Assembly: GCA_017417315.1 (NCBI GenBank)
Contig: JAFPZK010000016.1
Location: 95,494 to 159,493 of the forward strand
DNA from: Bacteroidales bacterium
GTDB taxonomy: Bacteria > Bacteroidota > Bacteroidia > Bacteroidales > UBA3824
DNA: 64,000 nucleotides
Direction: 5' to 3'
Shown here: positions 17,860 through 25,980 of the stretch, in pieces
How the letters are laid out: every line of letters starts with the position of its first letter
How positions within the stretch are numbered: the first letter of the stretch is position 1
Position numbers and translations under genes: made by a program
Notes under the pieces: generated by a model
Database searches by the model: none
Seen by the model: the letters and a program-made list of their open reading frames with translations, nothing else
Told to the model about the DNA's origin: nothing

Positions 17860-19188
17860 ATGGCTACTAAAAATCAAATTATCGCAGCAATAGACATAGG
17901 TACGACTAAGGTCGTTGCTATTGCCGGCGTAAAAGACGAATTCGGGAAAATCAATATTTTGGGCTACGGTCAGGCGGAGTCAAAAGGGGTCGTCAGAGGC
18001 TCGGTACAAAATGTAAGCGAGGTTTCGGCTGCGATAAATACGGCTGTTACCAAATGCAAAGCCAAAGCCGGTTGCGAGTTTCGTAACGTGTTTGTCGGTA
18101 TAGCGGGTCAAAACGTAAGGACTGAAATCAATACTCATTCCAAGTTTATTGACAGCGGTATCATCAAACAAGCGGACATCGATCAACTGACAAGAGAGGT
18201 ATATACTATAAGCAAAGATGCCGGAGAGGAGATTATTCATGTTATTCCGCAGGAGTATATCGTTGACGGCAGTAGTATTATCGGCAGTGCGGCAGGTTGT
18301 CCGGGCAGAAAACTTGAAGGCAAGTTTTTTGTTGCGGTCGGTAAAGCCAATTCCATAACGGCGATACGTCAGGCTGTTAATATGGCGGGACTTAATATCG
18401 TAAAAATCATTCTCGAACCAATTGCTTCGAGCGAGGCAGTTTTGACCGAGGACGAAAAAGAAGCCGGTGTTCTTGTTGCCGACATAGGCGGCGGTACTAC
18501 TGATATTGCCGTTTATCAGAAAAAGGTTCTTAAAACAACCTCTTACGTTCCGTTTGGCGGTAATGCTGTTACAAACGATATTAAAAACGCTTGTCATATC
18601 ATTGAACGTCAGGCAGAAAACTTGAAAGTTAAATACGGTTCGGCTCTTAATCTGTCCGAATACAGTAAAAAAATAGCCGTAGTAAATTCTTTCGGAACCG
18701 CAAAAGAGATTTCATTTTCCGACCTTGCTAACATAATTAATGCCCGTCTTGACGAAATTCTCGGCGGCATAGCCTGCCTTATCGAAAAATACGCTCTTAG
18801 AGACTCTCTTACGGCGGGAATCGTAATAACGGGCGGTGGCGCAAAACTCAACAATATTATCCGTCTGATAAAATTCAGACTTGGTACTGATGTTCGTTTA
18901 GGACAAGTAAGAAACGTAGATGTTAATGCAAGCGGACTTAATGATTCTGAGTATACCGCTTCGGTCGGATTGTTGATTAAGGGCTTTGAATATTTGGAAA
19001 CCTATTTAGCCGGACAGAGTCGTGCGGCGCAGGAGACTCAGAAAAGCGACACAAATCTTGAAAAAGAACAACAATCTAAGTCTGCTACCTCAGGTACTTC
19101 TAAGGGAAAGAAAAAGGAAGGCGGATTTTTCTCGCGTATCAAAAAATGGGCTTCGGATTTTCTTGAAGACCCGGAAGATAATGCTTAG
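17860..19188 (+). CDS. ftsA: Cell division protein FtsA
   Basis: The 442-residue actin-like ATPase has the phosphate-1 motif AAIDIGTTKVVAI, the SHS2/1C region (INTHSKFIDSG), the phosphate-2 motif VADIGGGTTDIAVY and the adenosine motif GIVITGGGAKL. It tethers FtsZ to the membrane. The C-terminus is extended with a charged linker (KSDTNLEKEQQSKS) and ends KIKKWASDFLEDPEDNA, where WASDFLE could be the amphipathic membrane-targeting helix. It lies 41 bp before ftsZ. Confidence 0.95.
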   Translation: MATKNQIIAAIDIGTTKVVAIAGVKDEFGKINILGYGQAESKGVVRGSVQNVSEVSAAINTAVTKCKAKAGCEFRNVFVGIAGQNVRTEINTHSKFIDSGIIKQADIDQLTREVYTISKDAGEEIIHVIPQEYIVDGSSIIGSAAGCPGRKLEGKFFVAVGKANSITAIRQAVNMAGLNIVKIILEPIASSEAVLTEDEKEAGVLVADIGGGTTDIAVYQKKVLKTTSYVPFGGNAVTNDIKNACHIIERQAENLKVKYGSALNLSEYSKKIAVVNSFGTAKEISFSDLANIINARLDEILGGIACLIEKYALRDSLTAGIVITGGGAKLNNIIRLIKFRLGTDVRLGQVRNVDVNASGLNDSEYTASVGLLIKGFEYLETYLAGQSRAAQETQKSDTNLEKEQQSKSATSGTSKGKKKEGGFFSRIKKWASDFLEDPEDNA

Positions 19189-19229
19189 AATTTTTGTATA
19201 AAAAAAACTAAAAAATCTATATTTTTATC

Positions 19230-20675
19230 ATGGCGGAGTTCGATTTCAGTAGTGAAAACAAAGTACTTAATTTTAGTTTTGAAACTAAAAAAAATATAAT
19301 AAAAGTTCTCGGTGTCGGCGGCGGCGGCGGCAATGCTGTCGGACACATGTATGAATACGGTATCAAGGACGTTGACTTTATTGTTGCTAATACCGACAAT
19401 CAGGTCTTGGAAGTCAGCAAGATACCTTCAAAAATCCAGTTGGGCGAAACAGTAACGCAAGGTTTGGGTGCCGGCAATAATCCTGAAAACGGAAAAGAGG
19501 CGGCAACCGAAAGTATTGAGTTGATTCGTTCGGCACTCGTTGACAATAGGGTTACCAAAATGCTGTTCATAACCGCCGGAATGGGCGGCGGAACCGGAAC
19601 TGGTGCAGCACCCGTTATCGCAAAACTCGCAAAAGAGGAAATGGGTATTCTTACCGTTGCAATCGTTACGATTCCGTTCCGTTTTGAAGGTCCTAAGCGT
19701 GTGCGTCAGGCTCTCAAAGGTCTTGAAGAACTTGCCTCTTGCGTGGATTCGATGCTTGTGATTGACAACGAAAAAATCAACGATATTTACGGCGACTTGG
19801 CTTTGGACGAGGCTTTCTTGAAGGCCGACGACATCTTGACGATGGCGGCAAAAGGTATCGCCGAAATTATTACCGTTACGGGTAGCATCAACGTCGACTT
19901 TGCCGATGTCAATACGGTTATGAAGGACTCCGGCATCGCGCTTATGGGTACGGGTAAGGCGGAAGGCGAAGGTCGCGCTCTCAAAGCCGTTCAGACGGCT
20001 CTTGATTCTCCGCTTCTTAATAACAATGACATCAAGGGTGCAAAAAAACTCCTTCTTAACATATCTTCAAGCGACAAGGCTAAGGCTTCGATGAAAGAGG
20101 TTACGGCAATCAACGATTACGTTCAATCGAGGGCGGGAAACAAAGCCGACCTTATTTGGGGTAGTTCGTTTGATCAGGCTCTTGATAAAAATATCTGCGT
20201 TACGCTTATAGCGACGGGCTTTAATGCGAAAGAAATTCTTAACCCTTACGAGACGGAAAGTGGTTATCGCCCAAAAAATGACGGGTTGCAAATAGAGGAG
20301 GCTAATAATAATTATGCCGCCGGTGCGGTTGTGGATTTGGAGGTCGGTGATTCGGAAACTCCGTCAACAGAGGAATCAGAAAACGTTTCAGAGCAGGAAA
20401 GTGGTCAGGACGAGACACCTTTGACAGAAACCGTTGACAAAATTGAAGAGCAGCCTGTCGTAGAAGAAACTCCGGATGAGGAAGATGATGAAGAACCTGA
20501 AATCGGTGTCGAAGTTCCGATTCCGACGTCAAGTTTTCAAAACATAGACTTTACCGTCTTCCGCGAAAATGAAATTTCTGAATATGAAAATACTCCGGCA
20601 TACGTTCGCAAAAACGTCAAGTTGAATATCGGTAATTATAAAGGCGAGAAATATCAGAAATTCCAGTTAGTATAG
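19230..20675 (+). CDS. ftsZ: Cell division GTPase FtsZ
   Basis: The 481-residue protein contains the tubulin signature G119-G-G-T-G-T-G125, VGGGGGNAVGHM near residue 30, NTDNQVL and the T7-loop region NVDFADVNTVM. It forms the cytokinetic Z-ring. After the core (about residue 340) comes a long acidic, disordered linker (about residues 355-430) and a C-terminal tail containing IDFTVFRENEISEYENTPAYVR, unlike the E. coli tail but usual for Bacteroidetes. It is the last standard gene of the dcw cluster. Confidence 0.97.
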   Translation: MAEFDFSSENKVLNFSFETKKNIIKVLGVGGGGGNAVGHMYEYGIKDVDFIVANTDNQVLEVSKIPSKIQLGETVTQGLGAGNNPENGKEAATESIELIRSALVDNRVTKMLFITAGMGGGTGTGAAPVIAKLAKEEMGILTVAIVTIPFRFEGPKRVRQALKGLEELASCVDSMLVIDNEKINDIYGDLALDEAFLKADDILTMAAKGIAEIITVTGSINVDFADVNTVMKDSGIALMGTGKAEGEGRALKAVQTALDSPLLNNNDIKGAKKLLLNISSSDKAKASMKEVTAINDYVQSRAGNKADLIWGSSFDQALDKNICVTLIATGFNAKEILNPYETESGYRPKNDGLQIEEANNNYAAGAVVDLEVGDSETPSTEESENVSEQESGQDETPLTETVDKIEEQPVVEETPDEEDDEEPEIGVEVPIPTSSFQNIDFTVFRENEISEYENTPAYVRKNVKLNIGNYKGEKYQKFQLV

Positions 20676-20739
20676 GTATATATTGGCATTTTTATTGCAT
20701 AGAAAAAGTTATATATTTAATACTTCATCTGAGAAAAAC

Positions 20740-21885
20740 ATGGCAGCAGAGACGGGACAAAACCTTTTTGAAATCGCTTATCCCTTGTTTAACAGAGTTG
20801 ATGATAACGATTTCGAGTACGTATACAGGGGTTATTTTGACCACAGTATTACGAAAAAAATACTTTTTTTGGCGGATACGAATATTGCAAAAGTTACCAA
20901 TCAAAGTCAGGCTACATTGCAAAAACGTATTTATTATATAATGGTGGAGGGACTTCAAAACATAACCCATCATCAGGAAGAGATAGCCAATAACAGAGAG
21001 TTTGAAAAGTATCCCGGAATTTTTGCCATTCAAAAAAACGGGGACAAGTATTTTATTTCGACGGGCAATATAGTGGCTAACGACAAGATTGAAAGTTTGA
21101 AATCAAAACTTGACATTATTAATTCGCTTACGCCGGACGAGTTGAAAAAAATTCACCGCGAAATCTTGTCTAACGGAAGCATTTCCGACAAGGGCGGCGC
21201 TGGCTTAGGATTGATTGAGATGTCAAGAAAATCAGGAAACAAACTGCTTTATTGCTTTGAAAAACTTGACGAAGAGTTTACGTATTTTTATCTTCAAACC
21301 CTGATTCCGACGGATTCTACTTACGGAAAAAATCAACACGCCACTCATTCGTCGCTCGAGAGCGTAAAAGAGTTGCACCGTCAGATGAATGAAGATAATA
21401 TTTTGTTGTATTTCAACGGTTTCTTTAATCAGGAGAATCTTCTGAGCCTTTTGGCGATTATAAAATCGAGAATGAATATGCCGCTTACGACCATAAAGAT
21501 TTCTAATGTTATGGTGGAAATGCTTCAAAATATTATTAAGCACGGTTTCAAGACCAAAGACGGTTTAGCGGGAATTTCAGGCTTGTTTTTCTTGGGACAA
21601 ACCGGTAACGAGACCCTTTTGACATCAGGAAATATTATTCCGAATGAGGCTGTCTCTACAATTACCGAAAGGTTGGAGTTTGTTAACGGTATGTCAAAAG
21701 AGGAATTGTCGGATTATTACGACGATATTTTGCTCGATTTTGATACTGCCGATGCTAAAAAGACAGGTTTGGGATTTTCGGATTTGAGGATAAAATCAGA
21801 CAAACCCTTGAAGTATAAATTTTTGCCGATAAACGATAACGAACAGTTTTATCTGCTTCAAACAAGTGTTAGAACCAAGAAATAA
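20740..21885 (+). CDS. Tandem SiaB-like kinase (two fused DUF6272-type domains)
   Basis: From ATG 20740 the protein has 381 residues and two halves of the same fold. Each has a degenerate HATPase N-box: MVEGLQNITHH in the first half, MVEMLQNIIKHG in the second. Each also has a G-box-like turn: GGAGLGLIEMSRKSG and KKTGLGFSDLRIKS. This matches SiaB-family kinases, which phosphorylate the anti-sigma-antagonist-like SiaC; a SiaC homologue follows 12 bp later. The duplication in one chain is unusual. An in-frame TTG at 20683 would add 19 unlikely residues. It lies directly after ftsZ. The enzymatic role is inferred from family and neighbour. Confidence 0.78.
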   Translation: MAAETGQNLFEIAYPLFNRVDDNDFEYVYRGYFDHSITKKILFLADTNIAKVTNQSQATLQKRIYYIMVEGLQNITHHQEEIANNREFEKYPGIFAIQKNGDKYFISTGNIVANDKIESLKSKLDIINSLTPDELKKIHREILSNGSISDKGGAGLGLIEMSRKSGNKLLYCFEKLDEEFTYFYLQTLIPTDSTYGKNQHATHSSLESVKELHRQMNEDNILLYFNGFFNQENLLSLLAIIKSRMNMPLTTIKISNVMVEMLQNIIKHGFKTKDGLAGISGLFFLGQTGNETLLTSGNIIPNEAVSTITERLEFVNGMSKEELSDYYDDILLDFDTADAKKTGLGFSDLRIKSDKPLKYKFLPINDNEQFYLLQTSVRTKK

Positions 21886-21897
21886 AGAACTTACGAT

Positions 21898-22275
21898 ATG
21901 GAAAAATTTTTTAGAGAAGAGACGGAAGATACACCTGAAATAATTTTTGATCCCGAAGGCGGAATTTTTAAGATTTCGAAGATTTCGGTACCGGAAAATG
22001 CTTTGGAGTTTTATGCGCCTGTTTTGGAGTGGATAAAACAGTATGCCGAAGAACCGAATATTCAGACGAAGTTTGACTTTGATTTGGAATACGTTAATAC
22101 GGCTTCGAGCAAGCAGGTGATTCAAATAATTTTACTGCTTCAAAAAGTTGCGGAAAAGGGCGATGTCCGTGTCCGTTGGTTTTATGAATCAATCGATGAG
22201 GATATGAAAGCCTTAGGTGCAAGGTACAAAAAACTTGTCAACGTTCCTTTTGAACTCGTGGAAATTGACGAATAG
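21898..22275 (+). CDS. SiaC family regulatory phosphoprotein (DUF1987)
   Basis: The 125-residue protein matches the SiaC/DUF1987 family: FDPEGGIFKISKISVPEN, then FDLEYVNTASSKQVI, then RVRWFYESIDEDMKALG. The threonine in VNTASS is residue 68, the same number as the threonine phosphorylated by SiaB in Pseudomonas SiaC. SiaC proteins switch partners according to phosphorylation, in Pseudomonas activating a diguanylate cyclase. It is 12 bp downstream of the SiaB-like kinase, so the two form a module. The downstream partner is not in the window; a SpoIIE-type phosphatase that could reset it is encoded at 55707-57347. Confidence 0.85.
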   Translation: MEKFFREETEDTPEIIFDPEGGIFKISKISVPENALEFYAPVLEWIKQYAEEPNIQTKFDFDLEYVNTASSKQVIQIILLLQKVAEKGDVRVRWFYESIDEDMKALGARYKKLVNVPFELVEIDE

Positions 22276-22298
22276 AAATTTTCGTGAAAAGATTTTGT

Positions 22299-22338
22299 AA
22301 AAACGGTTGTCTGAGTTTTTCAGCAGTCGTTTTTTTTT
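22299..22338 (+). terminator. Rho-independent terminator after the siaB-siaC module
   Basis: AAAACG and CTGA on the left pair with TCAG and CGTTTT on the right (with small bulges), followed by a run of T residues. It ends the ftsZ-siaB-siaC transcript 25 bp after the stop. Confidence 0.55.
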
Positions 22339-22366
22339 GTGTATTGATAAAAAAACGTTACCTTTG
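22336..22366 (+). promoter_or_regulatory. Promoter of the Rpn-like gene
   Basis: TTTG at 22336-22339 and TACCTTTG at 22359-22366 form a -33/-7 pair with 19-bp spacing. The position supports ATG 22389 as the real start of the next gene. Confidence 0.65.
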
Positions 22367-22388
22367 CCGTCATAAAAACGTTATCATT

Positions 22389-23312
22389 ATGAAATATTAC
22401 GACCCTCGTGCAGATGTATTGTTTAAAAAGATTTTCGGGCGCAACGAAGACCTTACGATTAGTTTTTTGAACGCAATGTTACCGTTAGAAGGTGATGGAA
22501 GAGTTCAAACGATAAAGTATTTGCAACCCGAAGAGTTGCCGATAATTCCCGAACTTAAAAACAGCATAGTTGATGTTTTGTGCGTTGATATAAAGGGTCG
22601 GACATTTGTAGTTGAAATGCAGATGTATTGGACATCGTATTTTAAGCAACGTATACTTTTCAACGCAGCGAAAATGTATGTTACCCAAATTGAAAAAGGA
22701 GAAAACTACGATGCTTTAATGCCTGTTTACGGTTTGAATCTTGTGAACGATATTTTTGATTCGACGAGTGAGGATTATTATCATCGTTATAAAATGTGCG
22801 AGCAGTCAAATCCCGAAAAAACAATTGACGGAATCGAATTATTTTTCTTTGAACTGCCGAAATTTAAGCCGAAAAATTTTTCGGAAAAGAAAATGCAGTT
22901 TTTATGGTTGAAGTTTTTGACGGAAATCAACGAAAAAACCGTGGACGTAGACCCCGCGCTTTTTGAAAGTCCTGAAATTACCAAAGCGTTGGATATTTGT
23001 ACATACTTAACTCAGGAAGAGATTTTGGGTTATGATATGTATTGGGATGCTGTCAGCACAGCCAAAACTCTTGCATCGGGAAAATTTAAAGACGGAATGG
23101 ACATCGGTCTCGAAAAAGGAGAGAAAATCGGTCTTGTAAAAGGTCGTGCGGAAGGTCGTGCGGAAGGTCGTGCGGAAGGTCGCACCGAACAACTCGTTGA
23201 AAGCATTAAAAACCTCATATCTGCCGGTTTTGATTTTGATAAAGCAGTTGAAATGTTAAAAGTTCCTTCCGACCAAATCCCCGAACTCAAACGTTTGGTT
23301 TTTAATTCTTAA
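22389..23312 (+). CDS. Rpn family recombination-promoting nuclease / PD-(D/E)XK transposase-like protein
   Basis: From ATG 22389 the protein has 307 residues and begins KYYDPRADVLFKKIFGRNED, the classic start of this family. The nuclease core is NSIVDVLCVDIKGRTFVVEMQM, with the Asp and Glu-x-Gln of the PD-(D/E)XK motif. Such proteins are abundant in Bacteroidetes, spread by unknown means and can nick DNA. Near the C-terminus are three exact copies of a 12-bp repeat giving GRAEGRAEGRAEGR, a likely length-variable coiled linker. In-frame codons before ATG 22389 fall upstream of and across the predicted promoter. Confidence 0.88.
   Translation: MKYYDPRADVLFKKIFGRNEDLTISFLNAMLPLEGDGRVQTIKYLQPEELPIIPELKNSIVDVLCVDIKGRTFVVEMQMYWTSYFKQRILFNAAKMYVTQIEKGENYDALMPVYGLNLVNDIFDSTSEDYYHRYKMCEQSNPEKTIDGIELFFFELPKFKPKNFSEKKMQFLWLKFLTEINEKTVDVDPALFESPEITKALDICTYLTQEEILGYDMYWDAVSTAKTLASGKFKDGMDIGLEKGEKIGLVKGRAEGRAEGRAEGRTEQLVESIKNLISAGFDFDKAVEMLKVPSDQIPELKRLVFNS
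23142..23189 (+). repeat. 12-bp tandem repeat inside the Rpn-like gene
   Basis: GGTCGTGCGGAA occurs three times exactly at 23142, 23154 and 23166, then once diverged (GGTCGCACCGAA, 23178-23189). Each unit encodes GRAE, so copy-number change keeps the frame. Confidence 0.9.
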
Positions 23313-23332
23313 CCTTAATTTAATCTAAAACC

Positions 23333-23364
23333 TTTGCCATAACTGTTAATTTTTGTTACTTTTG
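23333..23364 (+). promoter_or_regulatory. Promoter ahead of the 5' leader of the small-peptide/lipoprotein locus
   Basis: TTTG (23333-23336) and TACTTTTG (23357-23364) with 20-bp spacing. The next start codon with a convincing gene is 23602, so the transcript would have a leader of about 230 bases holding the AACGC repeat and a strong hairpin. Confidence 0.65.
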
Positions 23365-23444
23365 CACATTACAAACCCAATTAAACAATAAAATTTAACT
23401 AAAACTTAAAATAAAAATGTTGCAAAATTCAATAAAAATATTAC

Positions 23445-23469
23445 AACGCAACGCAACGCAACGCAACGG
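23445..23469 (+). repeat. AACGC pentanucleotide microsatellite
   Basis: Four exact AACGC units (23445-23464) followed by AACGG. It lies in the untranslated leader, not in a reading frame, between the promoter and the hairpin at 23512-23556. Confidence 0.9.
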
Positions 23470-23511
23470 TAATTTATACCTCGTTTAGATATTTTTATAT
23501 GATTGATATAC

Positions 23512-23563
23512 AAATCCCTTGCGGACGGAAATTTTAATTCTGTCCGCAAGGGATTTTTGTTTT
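23512..23563 (+). terminator. Strong hairpin with T-run: leader terminator or attenuator
   Basis: A perfect 15-bp inverted repeat (AAATCCCTTGCGGAC at 23512-23526, complement at 23542-23556) with a 15-nt loop is followed by TTTTTGTTTTT. It looks like a Rho-independent terminator but sits about 40 bp upstream of the small peptide gene with no obvious promoter in between. It either ends a short RNA of about 190 nt or attenuates the downstream genes. Confidence 0.75.
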
Positions 23564-23601
23564 TATGTGAATTTTTTATAAATTATAAACATTTTTCAAC
23601 A

Positions 23602-23772
23602 ATGGAAAAGTTAAATCAACAATCAGTCGTTAGCGGCGTAACGACAAAAAAGAAATACGTCAAACCCGATTTTGAAGTAATCGAGTTGCATTGGGAAGCA
23701 CCGCTGCTCAGTGCAAGCGGAGAGCCGAACAGAACTTTTGGTTTTGAAAGTAACAAACGCCAGACATGGTAA
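23602..23772 (+). CDS. Small Bacteroidetes peptide with SASGE-type C-terminal region
   Basis: The 56-residue product begins MEKLNQQSVVSG and contains KKYVKPDFEVIELHWEAP then LLSASGEPN. Short proteins of the pattern YxxPxxEVIEL...LLSASGE are common in Bacteroidales, often beside secreted or surface lipoproteins; their role is unknown and a peptide-precursor role has been considered. ATG 23602 is chosen because it starts after the leader hairpin; an in-frame TTG at 23503 would put the hairpin inside the gene. It is 15 bp before the lipoprotein gene. Confidence 0.65.
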   Translation: MEKLNQQSVVSGVTTKKKYVKPDFEVIELHWEAPLLSASGEPNRTFGFESNKRQTW

Positions 23773-23787
23773 AAAAGGAGGGCTAAA

Positions 23788-24930
23788 ATGAAAAGAAGAT
23801 TTTTTAGAGGTCTGCCTTTGGTAGTAGCAGTTTTGCTTGCAACCTCTTGTAGTAAAGATGAAAACAATGACAAGGAAGTTGTCAACAGCGGTACAGAAGT
23901 CGTAACTCCTGAAAACAATGTTAAAACCGTTCCTTTTACGTTGAAAGTTAAGAACGGAAAAGGCATTTCAAAAGTTAGTTACGCAGATAATGGAACTGAA
24001 GTACAGCCGAGTTTTGAAGTTGGTGACAAAGTTGTAATTTCAGGTACAGGCATTTCTGACACTGAACTTACTTGCGAAAAAGTAGAAGACGGCGTGGCAG
24101 TATTTACCGGTGATATTGCATCAGGTATTGCAGACGGAACAACTTTGACCGCTACTGTTAAAGTAAATGAAGGTTCAGTTACTGTATCCTCTACAACTTC
24201 TATGGTAGATTTGATTGAAAACTGCGCTCATAATTACGAGGGAACGTTTGAGTATACAAGCGGAAAAGATGCAGAATGTACTTTAAAAGATGACAAATCT
24301 TACCTCGAATTTACTTTGGCAGAAGGTCAGAAAAAAGTTTCTGTTAATGGTACTTGGTACGATGTAAATCAAACATCTCATCAGGCTTGGGTTGCAGTTG
24401 ACGGTGGAGCAACAGTTGTAACTCGTATAAAAGGCAGCAAACAAGTAACTGCCGGTGTAATTTATACAATAGAATGTACCGATGTAGTTGACCTCGGACC
24501 AGATTGGAACATTTTTTGGAAAGCAGCAAATGAAACAGAAAATTCAAGTTTAGTATTTCAAGGATTAGCATATTATGATTGGGCGGCAGCTGAAGTTTTT
24601 GCTTCACAAGATGCTAACGGATATCGTTTGCCGACAAAAACAGAAATGGAGAGTCTTTATGCGTTAGCACAAGGCGGATATGTTAACAAAGATAATGTAT
24701 CTTATAAGGAATTTAGCAATGAATACGGTTCTGTATTTTTGCAGCCGGCAGGTTACAAAGACTCTGACGATGACCCTGTATTAGGGGTTGGTGCATATTG
24801 GACTAATACTGTTTATAATGACGAGCGTATATGGCGGTTAAAATTTAATACGGGAACAAATAATATAGGCGTGAATGATGGTGATTTAAAAAGTTGTCAT
24901 TTGTCCGTTCGGCTTGTGCGTGGCTTGTAG
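23788..24930 (+). CDS. Lipoprotein with C-terminal FISUMP/C-type-lectin-like domain
   Basis: The 380-residue protein has a lipoprotein signal (lipobox ATSC, Cys21) followed by a Glu/Asn-rich linker. Residues about 50-230 look like all-beta repeats. The C-terminal 130 residues contain GYRLPTKTEMESLYA, then YWTNTVYNDERIWRLKF, and end SVRLVRGL, the pattern of FISUMP/DUF1566 domains, which belong to the formylglycine-enzyme/C-type lectin fold. Likely a surface-exposed binding lipoprotein; ligand unknown. It follows the small peptide gene by 15 bp, with AAGGAGG just before its ATG. Confidence 0.72.
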   Translation: MKRRFFRGLPLVVAVLLATSCSKDENNDKEVVNSGTEVVTPENNVKTVPFTLKVKNGKGISKVSYADNGTEVQPSFEVGDKVVISGTGISDTELTCEKVEDGVAVFTGDIASGIADGTTLTATVKVNEGSVTVSSTTSMVDLIENCAHNYEGTFEYTSGKDAECTLKDDKSYLEFTLAEGQKKVSVNGTWYDVNQTSHQAWVAVDGGATVVTRIKGSKQVTAGVIYTIECTDVVDLGPDWNIFWKAANETENSSLVFQGLAYYDWAAAEVFASQDANGYRLPTKTEMESLYALAQGGYVNKDNVSYKEFSNEYGSVFLQPAGYKDSDDDPVLGVGAYWTNTVYNDERIWRLKFNTGTNNIGVNDGDLKSCHLSVRLVRGL

Positions 24931-24955
24931 AATTTACTAATATTCTTTTGATAAT

Positions 24956-24993
24956 AACGACTATCGAAATTCATTTTTCGTAGTCGTTTTTTT
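24956..24993 (+). terminator. Rho-independent terminator after the lectin-fold lipoprotein
   Basis: AACGACTA (24956-24963) pairs with TAGTCGTT (24981-24988), extended by CGAAA/TTTCG with a one-base bulge, and is followed by a T-run. Confidence 0.8.
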
Positions 24994-24994
24994 G

Positions 24995-25024
24995 TTGTGA
25001 AAAATAAAAAAAGTTTTATTTTTG
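24995..25024 (+). promoter_or_regulatory. Promoter-like sequence ahead of the pseudogene
   Basis: TTG (24995-24997) and TATTTTTG (25017-25024) with 19-bp spacing; 20 bp beyond the -7 box lies the ATG of the decayed gene, so this may be its surviving promoter. Confidence 0.5.
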
Positions 25025-25044
25025 CAAAAAAATATTATTCTCCT

Positions 25045-25430
25045 ATGACGAAATAGCAACTTTTAAACAGGCTCGGCGGTATTTATGTTGACAATCCTTA
25101 CACGACAACACCGCTTGGCATTTCGCCGGAAGACGATTCGCAATTATACGCATTAAGGGAAGGGTTAATTAATTTTTTGGCTCATTCTGATTGGTTCAGT
25201 CCGATGCACCCGACTATCAGGGTTTTTAATGATAGAATTGAATTTTAAAATCCGGGCGGCTTTATTGTCCCTGTTGAATTGAGTTACAAAACAGACTTGA
25301 ATTGTCTGAATCTACAATTAGGAGGGTATTAAAAAAACTTCGTTTAAGCGGACTTCTTCTCCGCGAAGGCTCTGATAAAACTGGTAGGTGGGTTGTTACT
25401 GAAAAAGGTAAAAAAATTACAAAAATTTAA
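25045..25430 (+). pseudogene. Decayed ATP-binding protein of the Schlafen/AlbA-2 (RecG-like C-terminal) family
   Basis: From ATG 25045 the frame reads MTK, stop (25054-25056), then LLNRLGGIYVDNP, then ALREGLINFLAHSDWF, then PTIRVFNDRIEF, a second stop (25246-25248), and NPGGF. The string ALRE.LIN.LAH.D, followed by I.VF.DRIEF.NPGGF, is typical of the C-terminal domain of AlbA-2/AAA-4 proteins. After a frame change, LSESTIRRVLKKLRLSGLLLREG, GRWVVTEKGKK and a stop at 25428 encode the winged-helix end of the same kind of protein. The N-terminal AlbA part is missing, so this is an internally deleted, doubly stopped and frameshifted remnant. Confidence 0.82.
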
Positions 25431-25519
25431 CAATACCCTTTAACTATTTTATAATCAGTAACTTACCCTCAAAAAATCGCTTAAAATAAAAAAAGTTGAA
25501 AAAAAGTCGGAGAAAAATG

Positions 25520-25549
25520 TTTGTAATTAATTAAAAATTACTAATTTTG
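25520..25549 (+). promoter_or_regulatory. Promoter of the ribosomal protein superoperon (rpsL)
   Basis: TTTG (25520-25523) and TAATTTTG (25542-25549), spacing 18 bp, 35 bp before the rpsL start. Confidence 0.7.
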
Positions 25550-25584
25550 CAGTCCAAAATGTATAAATTTCAAAGATAAGAGAA

Positions 25585-25965
25585 ATGCCTACAATTCAAC
25601 AATTAGTAAGAAAAGGTAGAAAGACCATTACTGTAAAAAGTAAGTCTCCGGCATTGGATTCTTGTCCTCAGAAACGCGGCGTTTGTATGCGTGTTTATAC
25701 GACAACCCCTAAGAAACCGAATTCTGCAATGCGCAAAGTTGCCAGAGTAAGGCTTTCTAACAAGAAGGAAGTCAATGCATACATTCCGGGCGAAGGACAC
25801 AATCTTCAGGAGCACTCTATCGTAATGGTAAGAGGTGGTCGTGTAAAAGATCTCCCTGGTGTACGTTATCACATTATCCGCGGTACTCTTGATACTGCCG
25901 GCGTGGCTAACAGAGGTCAACAGAGATCTAAATACGGCGCAAAGAAACCTAAGCAGAAAAAGTAA
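25585..25965 (+). CDS. rpsL: 30S ribosomal protein S12
   Basis: 126 residues, beginning [12 protein letters not shown], with [18 protein letters not shown] and [17 protein letters not shown]12 sits at the decoding centre. The lysines at the two positions where streptomycin-resistance changes occur (in PKKPNS and VKDLPG) are unchanged. First gene of the str segment, 15 bp before rpsG. Confidence 0.98.
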   Translation: MPTIQQLVRKGRKTITVKSKSPALDSCPQKRGVCMRVYTTTPKKPNSAMRKVARVRLSNKKEVNAYIPGEGHNLQEHSIVMVRGGRVKDLPGVRYHIIRGTLDTAGVANRGQQRSKYGAKKPKQKK

Positions 25966-25980
25966 AATTTTAGTAAAAAA

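Noticed and set aside
23445..23469. CRISPR-like repeat
   Set aside because: It is a simple 5-bp tandem repeat with no spacers; no CRISPR array or cas gene was seen in the window.
23788..24930. Target protein of a diversity-generating retroelement
   Set aside because: The lectin-like fold would fit, but no reverse transcriptase, template repeat or adenine-rich variable repeat is seen nearby.
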